Origin: Hypomesus transpacificus | Lineage: Eukaryota > Chordata > Actinopteri > Osmeriformes > Osmeridae | Reading direction: 5' to 3' | Length of the DNA: 64,000 nt | Assembly: GCF_021917145.1 (NCBI RefSeq) | Contig: NC_061068.1 | Location: forward strand, 7,694,404 to 7,758,403 | Shown: one piece after another, positions 49,601-64,000 of the stretch | Position numbering within the stretch: position 1 is the stretch's first letter | Layout: each line of letters begins with the position of its first letter | Program-made: the position numbers and the translations under genes | The notes under the pieces: model-generated | The model's input: the letters and a program-made list of their open reading frames with translations, nothing else | Database searches by the model: none | Told to the model about the DNA's origin: nothing

Positions 49601-52600
49601 ACTAAACCTTATGATAATTTGGTTTGATCAGTACAAAGGTAGTCTGTAACCCCATAAACATGAATCAACATGCTTTAAGGCCCCCCATCAGCCCACCTTG
49701 ATTCTGGAACTGGGGTTCAACATGATGTACTTGATGGATCCCTGGATATTCTCTGTCCACGAAACCAACCAGGTAACCTTGTTATCATGACGCAGTTCCT
49801 TCCATTTGGTGCCTGGAGGAGGTTTGGGATGATTGGAGTCCCTGGAGGAGAGGAAAAAGAATAATGAAAGGCCAAAACCTACCAATAATTACTCCTCAAC
49901 AGGATAATTGCTCTCTGCTTGGCTAATGGGGACAGACATTGATAATGTTCTAAAATCAGTTCTCCATAAGCACATAGGTGAAACAATAGAATGTTTAGTA
50001 AGCAGGAAGGAAAAGATTTGTCAGAACACTGTTAAGCCTCAACAATCCAACTCACTTGCTACAGTTAATGATGATGTCCTGAGGTCGGATCCTGCGTTTC
50101 AGCATGCCCATCTTGGGGTGGTCACCTCGGCCACGGAACAGACCTGGGGGCTCGATGCGGAAGTTAGCTATCCGCTCCTTGTGGTTGTCCATGATGCAAA
50201 AGCCATACTCCTGGAGGAGACGCTCATTCTCCCCTTTGATTTTCTGCAAGTAAACAGTATCTTAAGAATTAGAGCTGCTTTCATTTTCAAGATTGCAGAC
50301 ATTTAAAGAAGGTATGAGAAAAGTTGATGATTTGACTTACTAGTTTCTCTTCTTTTGACATCTGCTTCCTGGCTTCAGATTGAGCCTTGAAGTAGTCAGC
50401 CATTTCATTGAACTCACACTTGTTCAGGTCTGTGATCTTGGACTTCTCCTCTGAGGTCATTTCCTGTGGAGGGAATAGAAACACAGATTTGGTTATAAGA
50501 GTCTTCATATGCATCTATTCATTCCTTGAGGTAAATTACTGTTGTGGCAATGACAAATGTTATCCTGATATGGTAATATTATGGCAGTAATTATTCGAGG
50601 ATAAGAGACAAATAATTTATCTGGAAAGTGCTCAGACTATAAAACTGTAATTCAGTGCGCCATACCTTTCTCCAGTCTTTGAAGAAGTTTTTCCTGAAGA
50701 TATCCTTGGTGGTATACTCATGATCCAGCATCTTGGCAAAGAATGTAGCTACCTCCTCTGCCTCTGGCTTAAGTTTCATGTGTTTTCCTATTTAAAAAGA
50801 TTAAAACCAATTTGCAGCTGACATATATGGTTGACATCCACCATTGCAACAGTCTCCGACCTCCTCAACAGCTAATTTAACCAGTGGGAGAAAAAATACG
50901 TTAGTCTCACCATCATAGTAAAATTTCACTTTGCTGGGAAGAGGTTCATATGCAGCGGCAAACACTGGACCTTTGTGTTCCAAAAACCTCCACTTGGAGC
51001 CGTCTGTGGATCTCTCTTCCTCCCACCTTGAGTTCCGGAGAGAACCATCACAGTGTTGAGGTGAGGAGACAGTTAACACAGAAAATTATAATTCTGTCCA
51101 TCCAGTAGTCTTCTAAACCTCCACATTTCATTCATCAAATGAACTGAAAGACACCAAATACACAATGAGAATAGCTCCATTGTACAAGACAGCTGGAAGA
51201 TGTTTGAAACTAACCATTTCCACTTCTCTTCTGGCTCCTTCTTTGCTTTCTTTTTACCATTAGCGCCTTCCCCTTTCTTGTTTTTTGTCTTTTTAGGCTT
51301 GATATCCTGGAAATGAAAGGGGGACCAAAGCATCTAAAAAAGCCTGAAGATTTTTCTGTTTTGAGCATTCTGAACAACTGGTTTTCCACCAACCTCATCC
51401 TCTTGGTTTTTCTTTTTTACTTTTTTGTCCATCCTGTCATTTTCAGTCTTTACCTTCTTGGGCTTGAATTCAGAACTGAAAAGAGTCAACCTTTAAGATT
51501 ATTGTATTACACTGGCAATTTCAACCATCACTTTCTAAACATTCTCAAAAGTGACAGAGCTGCTAATTACATTTAAAAAGGGGAATGAATATAAAACACA
51601 GAGGACATGCTCAGGTCTACTTACTTGTCATCATCCCGCACTCTCTTCAAAGACTTTTCATGTTTGGGAGACTGGTAGAAGCCATCACTGTCAGGCTCAG
51701 ATTTAATGCGAGGAGGGCTGATGACAAAACATTGGGATTTATCATAAATTCTGAAATGACACAAATTTGTATGCCACAGACGTGAAACGTAACTTACCTG
51801 GCAAAGCCATTCTCTTTCTCCGTCTTTGGTTTGCCATCAAGAACTCTTACCTGGCAAGGCAAAATGTGAGTTCAGAACAAAAGTGTTCACCCTGAATTCA
51901 TATTAGCCCAATTCACCTTTCCTTTGAAGAAGTCTCAAAGAAACTCTTGATAGTTCTGACATCCCAATTCGACCATACACAATATGGGATGACTTATGAA
52001 AAATATATTTTGGCTCTCACTTTCTCCTCCTTCCTCTTTTCTTTGTCCTTGTGCTTGTGCCTGTCTGTGCTGCCATCTTTGTGCTTCACTCTCTCCTCTT
52101 TGTGTTTCTTGTCTGAGTCCTTATGGTCACTAAGTTCCCCCCAAAGAAAAGAACACAAATTAAAATCAGTTTGAAACTATTCCATTTAAAAACCAGTCAA
52201 AACGCATGAATAACCATTTCCGCATGCCGATGCAATACCAATCTCCAACCGTGTATGCCTTTTGATAGGCATGCACACAACCCTTCTCTGATACATGCCC
52301 CAAAAATACCAATGTTGAAGAGCTTATCTTAATACCAATAGTTGTGGAGATTTATTATGTATTCCCAAACATTGGTGACTCAAACCAGTCTGATTCACCA
52401 CATTCCCCAACTCAGGAGACCTGGTAGTCGAGTCATACCTGTTGCCATACTTGGATTTCTCACGCTCCTTATCCTTCTTGTGGTCCTTGTGTTTGTGTTC
52501 TTTATCCTTATATTTATCTTTATGTTTGTGAGAATCTGGGGGAAAGCAGAGTGGTTATTGAGTGTAGCAGTGTCAAAATCGACATAATCGTTTTCCTGTT

Positions 52601-55012
52601 CCAAAATAAACTACATTAACTTGAGGATTATCATGCATGTGCCTGTTTTTTGATGATCAAAAACCCCAAAAACCATTTCATGGTTTGGACTTAAATGACC
52701 CAAAACCTGAAAGACAACGCCCCCTAGTGCTTAAACCAATAAAGGTTTTGTATAAAAAGGTATTACACGTATAAAAGGTAAATACTTGGTATAAAAGGAT
52801 AGTGGTATATAAGAAAGCTTCACTCTCCATGTCACCACTTAGCTTAACATTGTCAACTAGTGAAAGTAATCCCCATCTAGCCATAACTAAATAATTTCTC
52901 TTAATTGTTGTAAACATAATGTAACAGTCAAATGGTGATTGCTGGAGAAACTTAATACTATACCATCCTCTCATGTTGGAAGGTGCATGCTAGACTTGTA
53001 TATCTGGGGCTGAACAACTAGGCCCTAATATGCAGTCTCAACTTCATATAACTGATGACATAAAACATTAGAGCTTTCAAATATTCTGCTGTAATTGGCA
53101 AACACCTGCAATGAAAGTGCTCACTTCAAATTTTGTTTGAGCTAAAATTTTGGATATCTGGGATGGCCATAATGGCCATTTTGAGATTGTTGAGGCTACG
53201 GTATTGCATAGCTTAAGTATATAGGCCTATGTATTATTTTAATGCTGATATGTGTAGCCCAAGCCTGAAACCTAGATGGCAATGAGAAAAGCTTGATTTT
53301 CATCTAGGTATTTACATCAACACCATAATTTTAATGTGAACGAGTAGGCCTAATCAAACATCTATTTAAATTGTATTATTATTTAAATGTTATTATTACA
53401 GCCCTGGCTACAGTGAAACTGTGACACTAACAAAAATGGTTTGCAAAGGCAACTTGGCCAGAAGCATTTTACAGTAAAAAAAATACAAGCAACATTTCAA
53501 ATAGTTAAATCTATTCTAATAGGAATAGAGTTCTTAAATGAAACACCCTGACCAATCTGAAAGCACCACACAAAGATGTGATGGATCGAAAGGTGTAAAA
53601 AGTAAATAAACAAGTAACAACAAATAAATACATTTAGAATCTCTGCTCTCCCAAGAGTCCCAAACACAGTGGTAGTACAACCAAACTTGGGCTCTGGACC
53701 TTCAACTGATTTGACAGGACTCATAAGAGAATTTGTGTTTTGTCTGGAAGCATGTTGTAGTTGATCAAATTTCAGTGTGTAAAGTCTTAAATTAAGTGAG
53801 CATTTTTGTGCATTAACACAGTAGCCATGTGGGAGAGACCTTGCTAGCTCAAAGTCGAATAATTTCTCAATAATTAGTTAAAAAAGATGAGCAATTTAGC
53901 AAACGTCAATAAGGAAAAACCACATTCCATCAGGAAACAAAATGTTTGATCACTTTTGCACACAAACAATGTCTTCAACATGTAAGTAAGAGTCACATGA
54001 ATATCAACAACTTAAGTTATTGCTATATATGCATAGGTGCCATCTTGATTTCACCCTTGGGAATCATGTCTGAACCAATGCTCCTCCGTGTTTCGCCTCC
54101 ATATCACAGCCATCTGCACTTCAGCTATATTCTCAACATTCAGACCGCTAGACTGAAAAAGAAAATGGCGTAGAGACTAAGTCCTCAACCCCCAAACCCT
54201 TACTTTCAGACCCGGAATGTGGCACGTTAAGGCGACCGCAAACATAATTGAAGTATATATACATGAAAAACATCTACGGGTCTTTATGAATCTGCAATAA
54301 AATCTACATAATACTTTTTCTAAATTCAATTTCGGAGCCCGTCTTTTGAACAATAGGCGCTTGTGAGGGAGGCAGCGGACTTAGTCTCTGGACGCCATTT
54401 CTGTCCTAGCTGAACAGAAGCGTTAGCATTAAACAGAACTAGCCACCTAGCACATGCTATCCTAACCACGATTGGTGCAGACACGTCAGTTCTGGGAAAG
54501 ATTGTAAGCTGGTTTAAATAACATTTGTAGTTTAACACACGTTCTTACCATTCGCCCGAGAGCCGTAGTCAATCTGCAAAACCAAGGACAAACAATGATG
54601 TTTGGTCACTAGTTACTGTAGACACTGATAACTTCTAACATTGGCTAGCGGCTAGCTCACAATAGCGCCACAAGCTGGCAAGACTAGTACACAGCATTTG
54701 AAAGCTAACATAACACATAAGCATATAATGTAAATTTCACCGTAATATAGGATCCAGCTAGTGTGATCCATACAGGTGTCACTCAGCTAGATTTAGTTAC
54801 TGTCAAACGGAAACCGAGGTACTAGAGATGGCTATCTAGTAGTCGGAGCTAATGTTCTGGTTCTTGCTAACTTCGATAGCTAGCTAACATTTCCTAAGTC
54901 TATCATAGCAAGTCGAACAGCAATAGAGTTTTATGTTACACAGCCAAAAAACATTACAAAACACCAGTCCAAATTATACCTGGCTATCGTTGTGGGAATG
55001 ATCTCCACTCAT
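46608..55012 (-). CDS. top1: DNA topoisomerase I, nuclear
   Basis: Twenty-one coding exons, phases all consistent, give 755 residues (human 765). From the 5' end: 54980-55012, 54549-54573, 52439-52535, 52021-52129, 51798-51850, 51625-51717, 51394-51475, 51215-51306, 50911-51026, 50666-50787, 50341-50463, 50056-50243, 49697-49841, 49362-49505, 49066-49251, 48907-48975, 48620-48734, 48258-48385, 47339-47433, 47081-47230, 46608-46710. [11 protein letters not shown] opens a Lys-rich, charged N-terminal domain. The core holds [21 protein letters not shown] and the catalytic residues in their family contexts: [35 protein letters not shown] coiled-coil linker follows, then the active-site Tyr713 in [10 protein letters not shown] and the end MADDDYEF. 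It relaxes supercoils by nicking one strand through a 3'-phosphotyrosine. Exon 7 ends at an unusual donor, GTTGGT. Fish often have top1a and top1b; the copy is not assigned. A SINE sits in the last intron. Confidence 0.96.
46874..47060 (+). mobile_element. tRNA-derived SINE in the last top1 intron
   Basis: The head is tRNA-like, with an A box around TGGCAGAGCGGTTAGG (46885-46900) and a B box GTTCGATTCC (46930-46939). A unit TTGGGCAAGGCACGTCATCC and the tail CGCTCTGGGTAAGAGCATCT plus GCTAAAT follow. That tail is shared by many teleost SINEs of the HpaI/L2-mobilised kind (family name from memory). It is antisense to top1. The 3' end lies about 20 bp from the splice donor of the active-site exon (47081). 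No clear target duplication was found. Confidence 0.85.
48169..48197. repeat. homopolymer run of 29 C in a top1 intron
   Basis: An uninterrupted C run on the plus strand, G-rich on the top1 sense strand. It lies 60 bp downstream of the donor of the exon ending at 48258 and is immediately followed by a T run. Confidence 0.9.
48209..48240. repeat. perfect 13-bp inverted repeat
   Basis: ATCATGATATGCT, a six-base loop ACTCTG, then the exact reverse complement. It lies between the C29 run and the donor of top1 exon 48258-48385, only about 17 bp into the intron. Confidence 0.92.
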
Positions 55013-55136
55013 TTCCAATTATGTATCTGATAAAAACAAAGTGAGGAACGTGTTGGGTAAAATGCCGGCGAGGAGATGCAGGCAGAATGAAGAAAGAAAC
55101 AATTGTGTAACCGACTAAGTCCGAATTTTATCAAAA

Positions 55137-55148
55137 TGCGCATGCTCG
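55137..55148 (+). promoter_or_regulatory. candidate NRF1-type site in top1 promoter
   Basis: TGCGCATGCTCG lies about 125 bp upstream of the top1 start codon. It is one base off the core NRF1 palindrome TGCGCATGCGC. NRF1 sites are common in housekeeping promoters. Function is inferred. Confidence 0.35.
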
Positions 55149-55429
55149 TGTTAGTGACTGGGTGGGGAAAGCGAGTTCGCCATAACCCCTCCTTTAAAAA
55201 CGTGCTCTTCCACGTCGGACAGTAGGCCTACTACTCGTGTCAGAAGATGGGCCTACTATGCCCTGTGTAAAAACATTTCAGACAATCTTAAAATGTTACT
55301 GGAAAAACATCTAGCTCGATTGTTAACAGCAACCACAGGGTTTATCCTTACAGCTAGTCCTAAATCACATGGCATCTTAGTCAATGCATGTGAATCCACA
55401 CAGAATGTTGTAGGCTTATTGCTCTTTTT

Positions 55430-55570
55430 CTGGGGACTGACAAATTGGTCAGTCCCATTCAAAATCCAGATTTCCCTAACCCCAAAACTTAACCTGAACC
55501 CTAATCCCAACTCTTTATCCCAACCCTTTATACTTTTAACTCTAACCCTAAATCCCCCTAAACTCCCTTT
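55430..55570. repeat. inverted repeat plus degenerate telomere-like tract
   Basis: GGGGACTGAC, a short spacer AAATT, then GGTCAGTCCC forms a hairpin. Variants of CCCTAA/CCCTAAC are scattered over the next 100 bp, for example AACCCTAATCCC and CTAACCCTAAATCCCC. It resembles a known kind of fish repeat with this hairpin and CCCTAA-type body. It is old and diverged. Confidence 0.5.
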
Positions 55571-56035
55571 AAAATAGTCTTTGTTTACTATTCTTTAGGG
55601 GGGCCCCATAGAAGTGGGTTGTAGGCTATCCTGTTCTTCATTGCCATAAAACCCAAGTGTTAAATGTGGGATATCTGTATTTCCCAAGATAAAATAAGAT
55701 GAAACACATTGAGGCTTTTTACAAATCATTCTCACCTCTGACTATACAGGTAGATAGGAGCATAGCTGTATTGTGCAAGTCTTACAGTAGGCTACTTGGT
55801 GAAGGTAACCAATGCAGTACATAGGTCCCAGTTCCTAGAGTAATGAGGAGGCAGATCTATGTTCAGATCACTTTAAAACCCATTCAGATCAGTGTTTGTG
55901 TAATCTTATTAGGAGGATTAGCAGGATTGGTTGAGAAACATGAGATGATACTAGAATGTATGCTTTATTTTACAGTTCTTAAAAAATATTTTCAAGTAAA
56001 GTATTTTCAGTGTTCTTGTTTTATATATTAAAACA

Positions 56036-56079
56036 GTCACTCTGGATAAGAGCGTCTGCTAAATGACTAAATGTAAAAC
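56036..56079 (+). mobile_element. SINE/L2 3' tail fragment
   Basis: CTCTGGATAAGAGCGTCTGC plus TAAATGACTAAATGTAA is the 3' tail of the same teleost SINE type seen at 46874-47060. Only the tail is present, so this is a 5'-truncated insertion of the SINE or of its partner LINE. Confidence 0.75.
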
Positions 56080-57021
56080 AAGGTGCTGTGCGTGTCTGAG
56101 TGGACATTCTTGCATGTGGATGAATGTGATGGGAAGTGGAATACGTTGTCTTCCACAAGAGGGCAATACATGTACAGTCAAAACATTTTACAAGCCTATA
56201 GACAGACCTTGATCCAACTTTTTATGTTTAGGAATTTATGAGGAAAAAAAGAAGATAATTATGTGGTCAATGTTGTGTTATTCAAAACAATTTCAGGTTT
56301 AAACAAAAAAAAGTGTGTTTCTCTTAAGTGGGAATTTGTTCAGTGCAATAAAACATGCAATTTTTTGTGACTTAAGTGTCAGTGTGTTTTGCAAGATAAC
56401 TGTTGTTTTATTAAACTAGGGGATTGGAAGCCAATATAATCTCACCATGTATTGTGCAATATTGCCATGCAGTGTAGTGTAGACCAACATAGGTCTTCTC
56501 CCATACAAGTAACTCATATATTTTATTGTTTGAGTTTTGGTTGAAATTCACTCTCAGAGTCCACCTCCATTTACAGTAAGTAGATTTGATTGATATCTAA
56601 ATGTAAATCTGTTTGACTATATCTGAATTTCTCTTGTAAATCAGTATTTCCAAAAGATCATTAAAGATTAATCTAGAGAGTACAATAAAACTTGAGCCAA
56701 TTTAGACTTACTCATTGCCCTCTCTAACTTTACAATAATCTAAAATAAAGGCATACATGTTCATTAATTCATTCAATCGAAAAATCACTTCACTTCAGCA
56801 ATTTCTCACAAATCATTACGGTCAATATAAAATGAATGTACAAAAATGTATCAAATATATATGTATATTTATATGTATATATATAAGCAACAATAAAAAA
56901 GACCAGCAGTGAAAAAATCTGTATCGGCATGTGAAAGAAAACATATCCTAATCACTCCTAACTACCCTTTCAGTCCTGCCAAAGACAGGTTCAAGTCAAT
57001 TATCTGACAGCACATTTTCAT

Positions 57022-57027
57022 TTTATT
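57022..57027 (-). promoter_or_regulatory. candidate CYLD-like polyadenylation signal
   Basis: AATAAA on the minus strand, about 175 bp after the stop codon of the CYLD-like gene. Confidence 0.45.
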
Positions 57028-57201
57028 TATAAAAGCATTCCTTTCCAGTGGAAGTTTAGGTCTCTCCAGCTTATCAACAGTGTTTTCAGAACCTTGTAAC
57101 AATGACCTACTTCAAGCATGCAGACTCAACCATCAAGGTTATTTAGGCCCTGTTGTTAGAACACCAAGTTCTTACTTGTGTGTCTCACTCTTATGCTGGC
57201 T

Positions 57202-61673
<4,472 letters not shown>

Positions 61674-63453
61674 TTAGAAACTATTTACACTACTCAATCC
61701 TGAACTGAGGAAGAATCTTTGTAAGGAACCTAAAAAATAGATTATGAAAACACAGAAGTTCATCATTCTCTTTACTGTAGCAGGATAGATCAACGAGAAC
61801 ATGCATCTCGTTTATTAATGAATTATTCGACCCACTGGTTTTGTACCCATAATAAATTCGACAGAATTGTTTTATTCATTAACGCAATCTCACCAAAATC
61901 CCTTATAAATGCTCCCTCTTTAGTAATTATATGTGTACAGCATTTATCTAAATTATAATTAAATAATATAATTAAATATATAATAATATTGGATAATTAA
62001 ATATCCAATATTATAGATTAACATTAAGTTTGAGTATTGAAAAACATCTTACCGTTTATTGAAGCGTCGAAACAGTAACAACCTCGACGCGCTTGGCTAT
62101 CACCTGACTGCGATATATCTCTAGCGAGTCTAACAATGAACCAGAAAGTCTAGTACCAACCCAACCAACCGATGCACCTGCCTGATTGTGACCGAGACAG
62201 CGCCAACTCCCACTCTATGCACCCAGTCCTCGTCACATGATGGCTGGGTGAGGTGATGCTGTTGCATGAGCTCTTATTATCTACTGATAATCATGTATCC
62301 TAGATTGGTTAGCTGTCTATGAGAACCTTGTCAGGACTGATTATAATTGTAATCACATGACAGCATTGTTCAGCTTTTCTATAAAAAGAACCATCTAAAT
62401 GAACTACGTTCTATCATAATACTGTCCCCATTGATGTGTGAATGTCGAATGTTGAATATGAAACTAACTTCACCTCGGTTGTTTCACCATACATCTTGGT
62501 AAAATACTTGACCTCTGGTATCATGTATATTCCTGTCTAGTGTGAGTCTTCAATTACATGTTTATTCAGTATTAATTAGAGTGTTTTTAATTAATGGGAA
62601 GAAATTGTATAAGTGTATTTTAACCAAATTACAATGTTACAGTAAATTCTTTTTGGAAGTGCGAAACATTTTTTTTGATACGGGACAATTTTCACATGGA
62701 GCTTAAAATAACAATTTGTATACATCTTTAGAAGGGAACGCTCTCTACATGTGGATTAGCACAACAACAAAACTAATCAGGGTTATTTACTATAACCATA
62801 ATTTAAAATCAAAGATACACTTGAAGCTTTGCACTAGGGTGCCCCCTAGGGGGAAAAGCCACAGTACCATGTGTTTTGACTGAACGTCTGAAAAATGTAT
62901 AATGTACTGTATACATTTAACTCAATTGTACTTGAATATTAAGATGCTCACAATGTCCATTACACATCAGCAGACCCAAAAAACCTATTGAAGAACATTT
63001 GACAAATACAAAATGTTGTCCATCCATTTTATTGCTGTATGAAAATGTTGAGAAGGGTTGGACAATTTGACAACACACAGAATGTATGTAACCTTTTGTC
63101 TGTCACCTATCCCGCTGTGATTGTTGTATATTTAGTATTTTGCATAGGCATTACACATTAACACATTTCATTAGTTTAACAACAACATCATTCTTATGTC
63201 GTGAACAGTACGTTTAAAAGCTGCCAATGAACAAGTAACAATTACAAGTAACAGAGTTTTAAAACCGAGTATACAGACTTTGGGGTAGCTTATCTACACA
63301 AGTAAACAGTAAACTTAGCTGGATTATGACTTTATTTTGAAATTCTGGAAAGTTTTGCAGATCAAAGGGAGTTGTGTACAATATGTGTATGTTTCAACGT
63401 GTGTGTTGGAGTGATCCTCACGTGTTGGTGTGTGTGAATGTTTGTGCAAGTGT
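61674..63453. other. 5' region of the CYLD-like gene, non-coding
   Basis: Presumed promoter and untranslated first exon of the CYLD-like gene up to about 62.2 kb. Beyond that is AT-rich sequence with no recognisable gene. The part near 63.0-63.45 kb is probably the 3' UTR of the unidentified minus-strand gene at the right edge. Confidence 0.45.
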
Positions 63454-63761
63454 TTAAACATGGTTCAGAATGTTGTTGATCCATCCTGGCGGTGTTGTCT
63501 CACTGACTGAAGTTGCGATGGCCTGGCTGGTGGAGGTTGGCAGTGTGGGAGCGAAGGCAGTGACGCTGGCTACGCTGGCGGACACAGTTTTGCCGCTGGA
63601 TGCCGCTCTGTCCGAGATGCCGGCGCTCTGAATGCGCCTGAGCTCTCTGGACTCGGGCAATGTGAGTCACCTTGGCCAAAGGCCAGGCCTGAGACATGGA
63701 GCCACGCAAAGCTCGGCTGGGTGGGCTTCTTCTTTGGACTGGGAGATCTGGTTCTGACATC
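63454..63761 (-). CDS. unidentified terminal exon, cut by window edge
   Basis: An acceptor-like CCCTTCACAG lies at 63762-63771, and GC-rich, coding-looking sequence follows to about 63454. All three minus frames stay open for part of it. The first starts at an ATG at 63760 and ends at 63500 (Arg/Ser-rich, PVQRRSPPSRALRGSMSQ). The second runs from the acceptor to 63570 (RSPSPKKKPTQPSF). The third is open only from about 63660 to 63454 (Ser/Thr-rich, ends PPGWINNILNHV). Composition fits the last exon of a gene whose rest lies to the right. I do not recognise the product and cannot pick the frame with confidence. Confidence 0.3.
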
Positions 63762-64000
63762 CTGTGAAGGGATCAGAGTCAGGTAAGCATGGCGGAAACA
63801 GTCATTTAGACATCCTGATAGTAAACAGCCAAATGCAATAAACATGTAACAGTTTGGAATGCAAAGGTATAGAATAGACCTTTCAAGAAGCAGAACATGA
63901 ATTTTGATTTTGGAATTGTGGCGAAGGTGACACCCTAATTCAGCCTCCAGTATATGCTTGCATTCTTGTCAGGTTCTCTCACCTCACATCAGTTTCCAAC

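Larger units (their letters stand above)
55149..57021. other. intergenic region top1 / CYLD-like 3' flank
   Basis: No coding sequence is seen. It contains a short inverted repeat with a degenerate CCCTAA-like tract (55430-55570), a SINE tail (56036-56079) and AT-rich sequence near 56.85 kb. Confidence 0.55.

Overview
The window is vertebrate nuclear DNA, almost certainly from a ray-finned (teleost) fish. It carries intron-containing vertebrate genes whose proteins are closest to fish forms, small introns (the bcl2l1 coding intron is about 100 bp), a Rex3/RTE-like LINE tail, and a tRNA-derived SINE with the 3' tail shared by many teleost SINEs. All assignments rest on reading the translations against family sequences from memory; no search was run.

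Layout, left to right: bcl2l1 (Bcl-xL, minus), a 5'-truncated LINE, adnp (minus), a DEPTOR-like gene (minus), and mafb (plus, head to head with the DEPTOR-like gene). A gene-free stretch of about 12 kb follows. Then come fam83d (minus), zhx3 (plus, with its upstream non-coding region), top1 (minus, 21 coding exons), a CYLD-like deubiquitinase (minus, 13 coding exons), and an unidentified minus-strand terminal exon cut by the right edge. For the eight recognised genes the full coding exon sets could be traced. Intron phases close without a break and each ends at a stop codon.

Most of these genes have human orthologues on chromosome 20q (BCL2L1, MAFB, TOP1, ZHX3, FAM83D, ADNP), so this is a 20q-like synteny block. 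Two genes do not fit simple human 20q synteny. Human DEPTOR lies on 8q24 and human CYLD on 16q12. Both of those regions are known ohnologue partners of 20q (MAFA/MAFB, ZHX1-2/ZHX3, SALL1/SALL4, TOX3/TOX2). The simplest reading is that the DEPTOR-like and CYLD-like genes are whole-genome-duplication sisters of DEPTOR and CYLD, kept in fish and lost from the mammalian 20q block. Both depart from the classical protein: the DEPTOR-like protein lacks the recognisable beta-TrCP phosphodegron, and the CYLD-like protein has one CAP-Gly domain instead of three.

The genes do not form an operon or a single pathway. They cover apoptosis (bcl2l1), chromatin and transcription (adnp, mafb, zhx3), mTOR restraint (DEPTOR-like), mitotic spindle and CK1 scaffolding (fam83d), DNA topology (top1) and ubiquitin editing (CYLD-like). 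Other notable features are a zhx3 lacking the two middle homeodomains, a short-tailed adnp, a SINE about 20 bp from a splice donor in top1, long homopolymer and dinucleotide tracts, and several small inverted or tandem repeats. No CRISPR array, functional RNA gene or virus-like element was recognised.
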